Source of the DNA: Methylobacter sp.
GTDB taxonomy: Bacteria; Pseudomonadota; Gammaproteobacteria; Methylococcales; Methylomonadaceae
DNA: 64,000 nucleotides
Assembly: GCF_030680395.1 (NCBI RefSeq)
Contig: NZ_JAUXVR010000025.1
Location: 1 to 64,000, forward strand
Reading direction: 5' to 3'
A program made the translations under genes and the position numbers. Positions 1 through 7,665 of this stretch are shown piece after piece; positions within the stretch are counted from its first letter, which is position 1; the number at the start of each line of letters is the position of its first letter. Under the pieces are notes generated by a model. That model made no database searches and was not told the origin of the DNA. It was given only the letters and a program-made list of their open reading frames with translations.

Positions 1-484
1 GCCAGTATCCAGAGCCAGGGATGGTAACTTTCCGATACCGCTGTGGCCTGATTTAGGCTTGATGCCAAGCCATAGTCTCACATCCATGTGACTGGATTCC
101 GGCATCCCTGCCAGAATGACGAGCTTTTTGGCGCTAGCTGAAGCATCTTGCTAATCAGGAAACTTGTTGGTTTCTCTTCAGTTATTTTCATTACATCGGC
201 TACCCGGCAATTGCCTCGTTCCCGCGCGCTGCGTGGGAACGAGGCAGGAGCAAAGAAAAATTCCTAAAAATTTGTCCGCATTGTAAGTCAACACATCTTT
301 CAGAACGCCGCCCGTGTTTTCCGGCATGTTCATCTTCTACATCCTACTTGTTGATTTTAACGAAAAATTTAACTTTCTGTGTGCTCTAACGTACATACTT
401 TGGCTGGTTATCCGTCTAAAGTCATTTCAAAATTTAACAGTTCATCCCAAGCTTGATTTTTGGTCATCCTGTCTTTAGGAGAAT
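1..484. other. Intergenic region with palindromic repeats
   Basis: I see no gene in this stretch. Around 85-125 it has a repeat-like stretch (ggattccggcatccctgcc followed by agaatgacg) of the kind dispersed between genes in many proteobacteria. A near-perfect palindrome follows at 213-245. The last ~150 bp before the first gene are AT-rich and probably hold its promoter, but no convincing -35/-10 pair stands out. Confidence 0.5.
213..245. repeat. REP-type palindrome (CTCGTTCCC family), copy 1
   Basis: Near-perfect inverted repeat with arms gcctcgttccc and gggaacgaggc around a CG-rich centre. The same sequence recurs at 3447-3475, 4819-4843 and 4917-4944, so it is a dispersed palindromic family. 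It is non-coding. Confidence 0.7.
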
Positions 485-487
485 GTG

Positions 488-1297
488 ATGAATCATCAAC
501 CTGATCCCATTGAATACCTCCTGAATCTTGTTTCATGCTTTAGCCTTAGCCTGATATTTTTAGGCATGTTGACATCCTGCGATTCAAGTGTCGAATCTTC
601 GCTTCAGCCGCAAGGCCAGGAAAAAACCGCCAAAACCCAGATGCTTGAGGTCGGAGCAGCCATGTTACAAGGTAACTCTCCGCTGAAATCCCTGGATATT
701 TACCTGGATGGTTTTCATGCCAGTAAAGAAGACCCGAACCATCAAATGGAGGCACATCATTTTTGTCATCAAGTGAACGAAGACTTTGCTCAATGTGCGC
801 TGTTCGACGGCAATACCCGGCAGGCAAACCTGATCGGTATTGAATACATTATCTCGGAAGCATTATTCGAGCCTTTGCCCGAGCAAGAGAAAAAATACTG
901 GCATCCGCATAATTACGAGATTCTGTCCGGCCTTCTTATTGCGCCGGGCATACCGGGAATGGCGGAAAAGGAACTAATGAAGGGCAAAATGAACAGCTAC
1001 GGTAAAACTTGGCATGTCTGGAGTTCAGAGCCGTTTGGAAAAACCGGCGACAAAATACCCTTGGGCGAACCCAGTCTGGAATGGTCATTTAACCACGACG
1101 GCGAGGCCTTGCCCGGTTTGGTCGAGCAACGAGATCAGCGGCTGAATATTAGGACCAGCGAGCTGCGCCATAAGCGTACTGAATTAAATTCTTTGGCCAA
1201 GCCCCAGATGGGCGTCGATGCATTGAAAGGGAAATTCCCAAGGCCTACCACATCGCTTCCCGGAGTTGCGGATAAAAATGCTGAGCGTTTGAAATAG
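488..1297 (+). CDS. OBAP/DUF1264 family lipoprotein
   Basis: A 269-residue protein of the oil-body-associated protein-like family (DUF1264). The hydrophobic N-terminus ends in a lipobox-like LGMLTSC, so it is probably an outer-envelope lipoprotein. The body carries typical family sequence: a His-rich AHHFCHQ, IGIEYIIS, and EKKYWHPHNYEILSG followed by YGKTWHVW. The start at 488 is preferred because AGGAG lies 6 nt upstream; a GTG just before it is in frame. It leads a three-gene same-strand set with a small membrane protein and a di-haem cytochrome. The biochemical role of bacterial OBAP-like proteins is not established; conserved His/Cys residues suggest metal binding, which is inference. Confidence 0.85.
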   Translation: MNHQPDPIEYLLNLVSCFSLSLIFLGMLTSCDSSVESSLQPQGQEKTAKTQMLEVGAAMLQGNSPLKSLDIYLDGFHASKEDPNHQMEAHHFCHQVNEDFAQCALFDGNTRQANLIGIEYIISEALFEPLPEQEKKYWHPHNYEILSGLLIAPGIPGMAEKELMKGKMNSYGKTWHVWSSEPFGKTGDKIPLGEPSLEWSFNHDGEALPGLVEQRDQRLNIRTSELRHKRTELNSLAKPQMGVDALKGKFPRPTTSLPGVADKNAERLK

Positions 1298-1346
1298 CTA
1301 TATCGCAACTATCTAGTGCCATAGCTAATAGAAGAGGAGAACAATT

Positions 1347-1763
1347 ATGCCACTACCGCCACTATCTCATGAAACGGACCGGGTCCGGCTACATACCTCT
1401 CCCGAAATTAACAAGCGCATTGATGCTGATATCGATTGGACAATACAGCACTATACCGGTGCAAGCCCGGAAGAGATAACGCAACGTATTGATGAGCTGG
1501 ACAGGGAATGGGATATCGAGCGGGCGTTGGAAACTAATGCGTCAACCGTGGCTTTACTGAGCCTTGTGTTGTCGAGACTGCACAGCCGCAAGTGGATGTG
1601 GTTATCCACCGGCGTCGCGGCCTTCTTGTTGCAGCATGCTTTGCAGGGCTGGTGCCCGCCAATCTCGGTATTCCGCAGGCTCGGGATACGGACACAGGGC
1701 GAAATTGACCGCGAAAAATATAGCCTAAAGGTTCTGCGCGGCGATTTCGAAAAGTTAGCTTAA
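1347..1763 (+). CDS. Small membrane protein, DUF2892/YgaP-like
   Basis: A 138-residue protein. A soluble, acidic N-terminal half (about residues 1-70) is followed by one or two hydrophobic segments (STVALLSLVL and WLSTGVAAFLLQHAL). It ends in a motif (QGWCPPISVFRRLGIRT plus QGEIDREK) typical of small inner-membrane proteins related to the YgaP transmembrane domain. A strong ribosome-binding site (gaggag) precedes the ATG. It sits 49 bp after the OBAP-like gene and 19 bp before the cytochrome gene, which suggests one operon. The function is unknown; anchoring or partnering its envelope neighbours is a guess from position. Confidence 0.75.
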   Translation: MPLPPLSHETDRVRLHTSPEINKRIDADIDWTIQHYTGASPEEITQRIDELDREWDIERALETNASTVALLSLVLSRLHSRKWMWLSTGVAAFLLQHALQGWCPPISVFRRLGIRTQGEIDREKYSLKVLRGDFEKLA

Positions 1764-1782
1764 CCATATTAAGGAGATGACC

Positions 1783-3342
1783 ATGACCGGTAACCGATTG
1801 ACTAAGCTATCCGCTTATTTTAAGCGGATAGTCGTGTCCGGAATGCTTCTAGGCAGTTGCACAGTCGCGTTTGCCCAGACACCGGCCGACAGTTCTAAAC
1901 GCGCTAGCGATGCCGTCGCCGATGCGCAAACGCCGAAAACGGTTCGTAGCGACAGGCCCGAGCAAAAGAAGACCGACCATGATCGTTCAGACCTCTTCAC
2001 TGCGCCCAAAGCCTTGTCCTCATCGCCGGTTTTGAAGGACCAGCCGAAGGAGGGCAAGGTATCGGGCTTCGATTTCTTTCGAGACCCCTTGGGCGCGGAT
2101 CAGCCTTATCAAAAACCCGAAGACAGCATGAAAAAAGAGATTGCCGGTAAAGCTCAGGCCATGGATGCGCAAAAAAAATTGTTGGAGCAGCGCTATAACC
2201 TGACGGTCAAGACCGACCCGGAGTCCAAAATGTCCCGAGGCAAGCCACTGGCAGTAGGTCCCACGGCCCGATTGGCCTCCGGAATGACCTGGGAGAAACT
2301 TGCCGAGACCGGCCCGGAACAAATAAAGAATCAGGGAATATTCCCTTATCCTTCGCTGCCTCACCCGTTGCATGCGAACGGCGGGCAAGTCTTCCCCAAA
2401 ATGCAGATCGACATGTTCCCGCGGCTCGAACGTTTTGACGTGGATTTTGACCTACCCGAAGCCTTCCTGCCGGAGTTCCCACCGGCGATATTCCTGAACA
2501 ACCGGCCCGAGCTGGGCGACGTGTCGCGCGGCGAGGTTGTCTCCATAAACAACTACTACCGGTTGTTCAAGGACATCCTGACGCCCGTGCAACTCGACGG
2601 CCTCAGGATGCTTGTAACACCGTTCCCGCAAGAGGAGTTCAATCCGACCGATGACCGCAAGACCCGCGAACCGAGCCTCGGGGTCACTTGTCTTGATTGC
2701 CATGTTAACGGCCATACCACCGGACAGTTCCACTTGAGCCCCGACATTCGGCCTCAGGAACGACGCTTCCGGCTCGATACCACCAGTCTTAGAGGCATGT
2801 TCAACCAGCAGATTCACGGTTCCAAGCGCAGTCTTCGCTCCGTTGAAGACTTCACCGAGTTTGAGCAACGCACCGCCTATTTTAACGGCGATCCGATTCA
2901 TGCGATGAAGAAAGGCATGAACATCCTGGACCGCATCCCGGTCAGTCACATGGCGCAATTGCAGAATATGCTCGACTTTCCTCCGGCGCCCAAGCTCGAT
3001 CCGTCCACCGGCAGGCTCGATCCCGCCAAAGCGACCGAAAGTGAGGCACGCGGCGAAAAAGTCTTCTTCGGTAAAGGGCAATGCTCGAACTGTCACGTTC
3101 CGCCGACTTATCTTGATCATCAAATGCATGATCTCCATCTTGAGCGCTTCCTGAAAGACGAGCCGGGCGATGGGCCGATCAAGACCTTCACTTTGCGGGG
3201 AATCAAGGATTCGCCGCCTTATTTACATGACGGCCGTGCGCTGACGCTGGAGGATACAGTCGAGTTCTTCAATATCGTTCTGCAACTCAAGCTGAATCCT
3301 CAGGAGAAACAAGACCTCGTGGCGTTTATGCGCCAGTTGTAA
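1783..3342 (+). CDS. Di-haem c-type cytochrome, cytochrome-c-peroxidase-like
   Basis: A secreted c-type cytochrome of about 519 residues. A signal peptide (hydrophobic SGMLLGSCTVAFAQT) directs it to the periplasm. Two haem-binding CxxCH motifs are visible, CLDCH near residue 303 and CSNCH near residue 434. The C-terminal part (GDGPIKTFTLRGIKDSPPYL, then HDGRALTLEDTVEFF) matches the distal half of MauG/cytochrome c peroxidase-type proteins. A long charged linker (about residues 30-130) follows the signal peptide. The start at 1783 is chosen over 1777 because aaggag at 1771-1776 would be too close to the first ATG. Peroxidase activity is not proven; it could serve as electron carrier to its neighbours. 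Confidence 0.8.
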   Translation: MTGNRLTKLSAYFKRIVVSGMLLGSCTVAFAQTPADSSKRASDAVADAQTPKTVRSDRPEQKKTDHDRSDLFTAPKALSSSPVLKDQPKEGKVSGFDFFRDPLGADQPYQKPEDSMKKEIAGKAQAMDAQKKLLEQRYNLTVKTDPESKMSRGKPLAVGPTARLASGMTWEKLAETGPEQIKNQGIFPYPSLPHPLHANGGQVFPKMQIDMFPRLERFDVDFDLPEAFLPEFPPAIFLNNRPELGDVSRGEVVSINNYYRLFKDILTPVQLDGLRMLVTPFPQEEFNPTDDRKTREPSLGVTCLDCHVNGHTTGQFHLSPDIRPQERRFRLDTTSLRGMFNQQIHGSKRSLRSVEDFTEFEQRTAYFNGDPIHAMKKGMNILDRIPVSHMAQLQNMLDFPPAPKLDPSTGRLDPAKATESEARGEKVFFGKGQCSNCHVPPTYLDHQMHDLHLERFLKDEPGDGPIKTFTLRGIKDSPPYLHDGRALTLEDTVEFFNIVLQLKLNPQEKQDLVAFMRQL

Positions 3343-3446
3343 TTGAAGAGCTGGAATCTGTGAGATGGATTGTTTCGTTTCTACGCTTCGATATCACCGC
3401 TTAACAATGACATTGTAGGAGCGGGCCGCGCCCGCGACATTAATAC

Positions 3447-3475
3447 CTCGTTCCCACGCGCTACGTGGGAACGAG
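3447..3475. repeat. REP-type palindrome (CTCGTTCCC family), copy 2
   Basis: Perfect inverted repeat CTCGTTCCCACG - cgcta - CGTGGGAACGAG. It directly adjoins and partly overlaps the 229-bp repeat that starts at 3464. Confidence 0.75.
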
Positions 3476-3692
3476 AGAATCGTCGCGTGGGAGCGAAGAA
3501 AATTTGCCGGTGGTACGAGTTTAATCCCGTATGCCGCGCCGAGTACCGGAGCTTTCGGCGGGAGTAGGCGTAGGCCGGAATAAGACCATCCAAGCGCGTA
3601 GCGCGAGGTGGCGTTTCCGGCGAATTTGGGTGGTGTTTGCCGGAAACGCCGGTTTTCGCTGCCGCTCGAACCGGCTTATTCCGGTCTACGGG
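3464..3692. repeat. 229-bp dispersed repeat with inverted ends, copy A
   Basis: This segment is repeated at 4933-5161 with identical length and only scattered substitutions. Inside it, gtaggccggaataag at 3570-3584 is inverted as cttattccggtctac at 3675-3689, and gcgtttccggc is mirrored by gccggaaacgc. The inner ~120 bp therefore form a MITE-like or REP-like foldback. Open frames crossing it are repeat translations rather than genes. Confidence 0.8.
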
Positions 3693-3762
3693 ACTGTCTA
3701 TCTGCGTTGTGTGACTGTGGTAAATTGCTACGCGAATCCTACGAAGCACAAACCCAAACTCA

Positions 3763-3796
3763 CCCACACTTACTTTCCCCACAATTCAAACAAGTC
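3763..3796 (-). pseudogene. Second copy of the nrdJb 3' end
   Basis: These 34 bp match the last codons of nrdJb at 5668-5701 at 33 of 34 positions. Read on the minus strand they would encode the zinc-ribbon tail TCLNCGESKC. The copy begins right after the stop codon of the SRPBCC gene and has no reading frame of its own. It marks a duplicated junction around the inserted block 3797-5664. Confidence 0.8.
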
Positions 3797-4330
3797 TTAC
3801 ATATTTTCTTCCACCACAGATTTCAATGACGCCAAACCCTCTTCGAACTGGCCGCCGACCATCTTTTCGCAATTCATGATTAACCCTATGGCTTTAGCCA
3901 TGAAGTTATTTTTTCCGTACATAGTCCATGTCACGGTGGTCTGATCGTCTTCGGAATTGAAGGTGAACTCCGCAGTATTAGTGGCCGCGAAAGGCTTCAG
4001 GAATTCAAGTTTGAAGCGAATAAAATCGTCCGTCCGGCTCTCGATGATTGTCATGCTTCCTTGGCCTACCTTGTTGTTGCCGACCCATCTCATCATAGCG
4101 CCGGTTCCCGATGTCGGCCCCTCGAAAGAGTTTTTGGCTTCGGGATCGAGTTTTGCCCACGGCGACCATGCCTCCCATTTCTGCAAATCGTTCACTTGGG
4201 CAAAAACGGCTGACGCAGGCGCTGATATTGTGCCCGTTCGGGTAACGCGGAAATCAGATGGCTGTATCGCTGCAACGATAAAAAAGAGGGTGACGGCGAT
4301 TGCGACTAAGATGAGGATTGTATTGAGCAT
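3797..4330 (-). CDS. SRPBCC (START/polyketide-cyclase-like) protein
   Basis: A 177-residue protein with one N-terminal transmembrane segment (about residues 3-22) followed by a Bet v1/START-like fold. Family features include ISAPASAVFAQVNDLQKWEAW and SPWAKLDPEAK near the start of the fold, a central SGTGAMMRWVG, and the C-terminal helix GGQFEEGLASLKSVV. Members bind hydrophobic ligands, but the ligand here cannot be read from sequence. The gene ends directly at a duplicated nrdJb 3' end and is bracketed by the two 229-bp repeats, so the block was probably acquired or rearranged. It is likely expressed from its own promoter. Confidence 0.85.
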   Translation of the reverse strand: MLNTILILVAIAVTLFFIVAAIQPSDFRVTRTGTISAPASAVFAQVNDLQKWEAWSPWAKLDPEAKNSFEGPTSGTGAMMRWVGNNKVGQGSMTIIESRTDDFIRFKLEFLKPFAATNTAEFTFNSEDDQTTVTWTMYGKNNFMAKAIGLIMNCEKMVGGQFEEGLASLKSVVEENM

Positions 4331-4932
4331 GGAATGATCTCCTGCAATTAGGTATAAAAAACAAAACTATAGATTAACCAAGGATTGTAAATCAATCATT
4401 TTGAGGCGTGTCATATCGAATGGCATGAGCCAGCCAAGTCCGGTTCTATTGCCAAGCAGACTTGTTCCGTTCGCCCTGAGTCTTTCGAAGGACATAGCCT
4501 CGGTTGAGCGTCCCCTTCCCGGCAGTGCCGATAGATCCGTTTCTTGCTTACAGGGCATCGGTTTCAGTTGGATGTCGAGCGGCCGTAGACAATTTAAGTA
4601 ACGCGAGCCATGCTTCCGGGCTATTTAACGCTTTAAATCGTTTTACTTTTGGCATATCAAAAGCTTTAAATTCTTTTTTCTTTTGGGTTCGAGGTTGAAT
4701 TATCACCATCTACCGGTATCACCTTTGCTCCTGGATCGAGCAGTCAAAGTCAAAAATAAAAGAGCACGGCCCTTTTTGTTGTCTCGTTCCCACGTAGCGC
4801 GACTGCCCTTAAGTTTACCTCGTTCCCACGCGCTGCGTGGGAATGCAGTATCGGCGCGCTGCGCCGCGAGTCACGACCAGCGTCTTGCGTATACAGGACG
4901 CAGCGCGTCCAGCACCGGATTCCCACGCAGCG
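4331..4932. other. Intergenic region rich in short repeats
   Basis: No gene is supported here. It contains cgttcgccctgagtctttcg followed by aaggac (4469-4495), a widespread intergenic palindrome family, and several CTCGTTCCC palindromes or half-palindromes from 4783 on. Open frames of 60-117 codons across it consist of repeat translations. Confidence 0.6.
4819..4843. repeat. REP-type palindrome (CTCGTTCCC family), copy 3
   Basis: CTCGTTCCCACG - cgctg - CGTGGGAAT, the same unit as 3447-3475 with a degraded right arm. A half-copy (ctcgttcccacg) lies just upstream near 4784. Confidence 0.65.
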
Positions 4933-4944
4933 CGTGGGAACGAG
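4917..4944. repeat. REP-type palindrome (CTCGTTCCC family), copy 4
   Basis: A palindrome with a damaged left arm (ggattcccacg) and an intact right arm (cgtgggaacgag). It abuts copy B of the 229-bp repeat, exactly as copy 2 abuts copy A, so the two repeats travel together. Confidence 0.65.
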
Positions 4945-5161
4945 AGAATCGTCGCGAGGGAGCGAAGAAAATTTGCCGGTGGTACGAGTTTAATCCCGTA
5001 TGCCGCGCCGAGTACCGGAGCTTTCGGCGGGAATAGGCGTAGGCCGGAATAAGGCCATCCAAGCGCGTAGCGCGAGGTGGCGTTTCCGGCGAATTTGGGG
5101 GGTGTTTGCCGGAAACACCAATTCTCGCTGCCGCTCGAACCGGCTTATTCCGGCCTACGGG
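4933..5161. repeat. 229-bp dispersed repeat with inverted ends, copy B
   Basis: Second copy of the 3464-3692 repeat, offset by exactly 1469 bp with no visible insertions or deletions. It ends one base before the AT-rich ORF at 5163. Together the two copies bracket the SRPBCC gene. Confidence 0.8.
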
Positions 5162-5162
5162 G

Positions 5163-5687
5163 CTAGCGGGCTTCCCAAACACTACCAGCAAATCCTTCTC
5201 TTGCATAAATTTTCAAAGGCATTTCTGACTTATAGCAACGACCATCTAAATCACCATATTCAACTCTAATTTCTATTTGAGCTCCATGCTCCATCCAACT
5301 CTCATTATTATCTCTGGTAGTTATTGCTCCGAAGCATGTCGAAAGTTCTTCTCCATTACGTAAAATTGGAATTATTGCGGCTTCTTGAAAGCAATCATGA
5401 ATCATTTTCTGCCGTATTGGTTGTGCAGTTGGTTTTATTAATCTTGAAATATCGTTTTCTGCTGCGATAAGGCGCACGTTAGTGGCTGGTCGATTACCTG
5501 TGTTAGAAACCACTAAGTTTAATGTTGTTGAAATGTTTCCAGAACCATGGTCACTAACAAATGCCGTCACAATAGGTCTGTTAGATTGCAGCCATGAACG
5601 TCTAGAAAAATAAAGCGACGCTAATGAAATCGCAAGAGCCATAAATGGCACCGCAGTTAGAAAACTACCCACACTTACTCTCCCCAC
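5163..5687 (-). CDS. Hypothetical single-pass membrane protein
   Basis: A protein of up to 174 residues that I do not recognise. A single hydrophobic segment (SFLTAVPFMALAISLASLYF) is followed by a basic SRRSW and a soluble domain with an Ig-like signature (LNLVVSNTGNRPATNVRLI). The start is uncertain: the frame runs into the nrdJb 3' end, GTG codons occur at 5687 and 5672, and ATG at 5642 would cut the membrane segment. Base composition is clearly more AT-rich than the surrounding genes, a sign of transfer. It lies between nrdJb and a 229-bp repeat, inside a block flanked by two copies of the nrdJb 3' end. Confidence 0.55.
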   Translation of the reverse strand: MGRVSVGSFLTAVPFMALAISLASLYFSRRSWLQSNRPIVTAFVSDHGSGNISTTLNLVVSNTGNRPATNVRLIAAENDISRLIKPTAQPIRQKMIHDCFQEAAIIPILRNGEELSTCFGAITTRDNNESWMEHGAQIEIRVEYGDLDGRCYKSEMPLKIYAREGFAGSVWEAR

Positions 5688-6360
5688 AATTCAAACAAGT
5701 CATGCACCCATCCATCAACACCATCGCCTTGGTGCTGCATTTGTTGCAGAGCACGGCTTTTTCGGGAAACGCCTGTCCCTCCTCGGACTCGCCATGCTGC
5801 GCCTCAAACTCCTTACGCTTTTCATCAAGAAAATTCTTTTGGTGATCGGTCATTTTTTCAGGCTTGATCATGCCGATGTGTTTCAAATGCGATTCGATCG
5901 CGTAGCCGATTTCGGCGACCAGCGACGGCATGAATACGCCGCCTTTTTTGAAGTAGCCGCCGTGCGGGTCGAATACCGCTTTCATCTCTTCGACTAAAAA
6001 GCAGGCGTCGCCGCCTTTGCGGAACACCGCCGAGATTAGCCGGGTCAGCGCCAATACCCACTGGAAATGCTCCATATTTTTGGAATTGATGAAGATTTCG
6101 TAAGGCCTGCGCTCTTCATGGGGGGTTCCGGGGTTCAGGATCATGTCGTTGATGGTGATGTACAGCGCATGCTCCGACTGCGGGGTTTTGATTTTGTAGG
6201 TGGAGCCGAGCAGCACTTCCGGGCGCGTGAGGTTTTCGTTCATGCTTTCCAGCGTTGGCTGTTCTTCCTGCTTGACCGGTTCGATGTCGTCTTTGGTCAG
6301 GACTTTGTAGCTGATGATTTTTTTTGTGATTCTATGTGTCATGTCTGTAGTCTCGATCAT
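5665..6360 (-). CDS. nrdJb: Class II ribonucleotide reductase, small TSCPD subunit (NrdJb)
   Basis: About 225-231 residues, matching the separate C-terminal component of split adenosylcobalamin-dependent ribonucleotide reductases (NrdJb of pseudomonads). It carries the TSCPD-type domain (GTPHEERRPYEIFINSK, ALTRLISAVFRKGGD) and ends in a zinc-ribbon-like tail with CNKC and CLNCGESKC, which is thought to help reduce the active site. The ATG at 6342 (MTHRITKK) may be the real start instead of 6360, because a fossil of the nrdJa tail runs into this region. NrdJa is encoded upstream on the same strand, but a desaturase gene now separates the two subunits, which are normally adjacent. Confidence 0.85.
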   Translation of the reverse strand: MIETTDMTHRITKKIISYKVLTKDDIEPVKQEEQPTLESMNENLTRPEVLLGSTYKIKTPQSEHALYITINDMILNPGTPHEERRPYEIFINSKNMEHFQWVLALTRLISAVFRKGGDACFLVEEMKAVFDPHGGYFKKGGVFMPSLVAEIGYAIESHLKHIGMIKPEKMTDHQKNFLDEKRKEFEAQHGESEEGQAFPEKAVLCNKCSTKAMVLMDGCMTCLNCGESKCG

Positions 6361-6363
6361 TGC

Positions 6364-6435
6364 TGTAATAGTGGCCTTCTTTCAAGGCGTTAAACAAGTT
6401 TGCGGCGCTGTGAACTCGCCATCGTATTCAACTTT
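6364..6435 (-). pseudogene. Fossil copy of the nrdJa 3' end
   Basis: On the minus strand this stretch encodes VEYDGE and, after a one-base deletion, AANLFNALKEG. The functional nrdJa ends in VEYDGEIHSAANLF followed by DALKEG. I count about 48 of 60 aligned bases identical. It lies just after the desaturase stop codon and immediately before nrdJb, so it marks where nrdJa once joined nrdJb. Confidence 0.75.
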
Positions 6436-6455
6436 CTTAGGTTGAGGTTTGTGCA

Positions 6456-7571
6456 TCAACCTATGCTAAGCCCGCTTTTTGAGGGCGGCCTTGATAATTC
6501 CAGATCATTGATAACAGGCTTGGGGTTGTAAAAAACACTGATCACTTTTAGCCAGGCAGACAACATGCCGAGCGTATTATGGGAATAGCCGTTGAAGTCG
6601 CAATACTCTTTAACCAGTTTGCTTAACTCCGGTAGTTTCGTGTAACACACCCCGACGAACAGATGATGATCGATTTGATAGTCCAATCCCGACATAAGGA
6701 ATTTGCCGTACCAGTTCGTGCGGATATTGATAGTGGTGGCTGTTTGTTTTAAAAAGAAATCGGCTGAACTCTGATGGTTGGCGGCAAACACGGCTTCAGG
6801 AACCAAATGCGAGGCTCCGAGAGTAAAGAACAATGCATAGGATAAAAGCATGTTTCTCAATAGGTAAAACAGCAGCACATCGGAAATTTCAAACCAGAGA
6901 CCGGGTAAACCTATCCATAGAAAAAGATGGATAAAGTGGCAGCCCAAATCAAGACCATATCGTATATTGGTTTTATCGTTTTTCATCTTGCCCAGCAGGT
7001 AGGCGAATCCCTGGCGCTGTATGTCGAACGCAAGAAAGCCAATCGCGATGGGGAAAATAATGCCTTGAAGGTAGCGGTAATAAAATCCGTGCAATCCCGG
7101 CGTAGTTTCTTTTTCGCCTTTGATTACCGAAAATATGGGTGCAAAATCAAAGTCATTATCCATGCCAACGATGTTAGGATTTTTATGATGAACAATATTA
7201 TGTTTATATTGCCAATAATTAAGTGAAAAACCCAATATGACGACATTGCCCAAATAAGCTAAAAAATCATCCAGTCGCTTGCTGTTGGTGCTTGCATAGT
7301 GTGCTGAGTTATGTGTGTGCGTACCGATGCCTAACAAACCGACCAGCAATAAAACGGTGGCTAAAATAGTCAGCAAAAAATGGGTGGATAATATAAATAA
7401 AACTATCCCGGCGGCGGTGCAAATTAAATGCAAACACAGGTGTGACAGAACAATTTTTGTATCTTTTTTATAAAGTCCGCGTGCTTTTATTTCTTTTTTT
7501 AACGCGGATATACTGCTTAGATAGTGTTTGTCCGGTATGGTTGTGTTGTTGCTTTGTGTAATTGTGTCCAT
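6456..7571 (-). CDS. Membrane fatty acid desaturase
   Basis: A 371-residue integral membrane di-iron desaturase that introduces double bonds into acyl chains using oxygen. The three histidine boxes are present: HNSAH, HNIVHH and a C-terminal QIDHH. Hydrophobic helices lie around residues 45-90 and 195-250. Regiospecificity cannot be read from sequence. The gene sits between nrdJa and nrdJb on the same strand and is followed within 25 bp by a degenerate copy of the nrdJa 3' end, so it was probably inserted into an ancestral nrdJa-nrdJb operon. A functional link to nucleotide reduction is unlikely. Confidence 0.9.
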   Translation of the reverse strand: MDTITQSNNTTIPDKHYLSSISALKKEIKARGLYKKDTKIVLSHLCLHLICTAAGIVLFILSTHFLLTILATVLLLVGLLGIGTHTHNSAHYASTNSKRLDDFLAYLGNVVILGFSLNYWQYKHNIVHHKNPNIVGMDNDFDFAPIFSVIKGEKETTPGLHGFYYRYLQGIIFPIAIGFLAFDIQRQGFAYLLGKMKNDKTNIRYGLDLGCHFIHLFLWIGLPGLWFEISDVLLFYLLRNMLLSYALFFTLGASHLVPEAVFAANHQSSADFFLKQTATTINIRTNWYGKFLMSGLDYQIDHHLFVGVCYTKLPELSKLVKEYCDFNGYSHNTLGMLSAWLKVISVFYNPKPVINDLELSRPPSKSGLSIG

Positions 7572-7629
7572 CTTGTTCGGTTGGTGGTAGGTGATTGAGG
7601 ACGGAGTAGATTAATTGTCCGAGTGGGTA

Positions 7630-7657
7630 GGTTGGGGTTCCTGTCGTCACCCCAACC
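7630..7657. repeat. Stem-loop between nrdJa and the desaturase gene
   Basis: A 9-bp perfect stem, GGTTGGGGT at 7630-7638 and ACCCCAACC at 7649-7657. It lies 9 bp after the nrdJa stop codon but lacks a U-tract, so it may be an mRNA-stabilising or attenuating hairpin rather than a true terminator. Confidence 0.55.
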
Positions 7658-7665
7658 CGGGGGTG

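Noticed and set aside
2452-3138. 228-codon minus-strand frame antisense to the di-haem cytochrome
   Set aside because: The plus-strand frame has two CxxCH motifs and a signal peptide; the antisense frame shows no domain and follows from codon bias.
3370-5036. Short frames across the repeat region that give nearly the same protein twice
   Set aside because: The similarity arises because both translate the duplicated 229-bp repeat.
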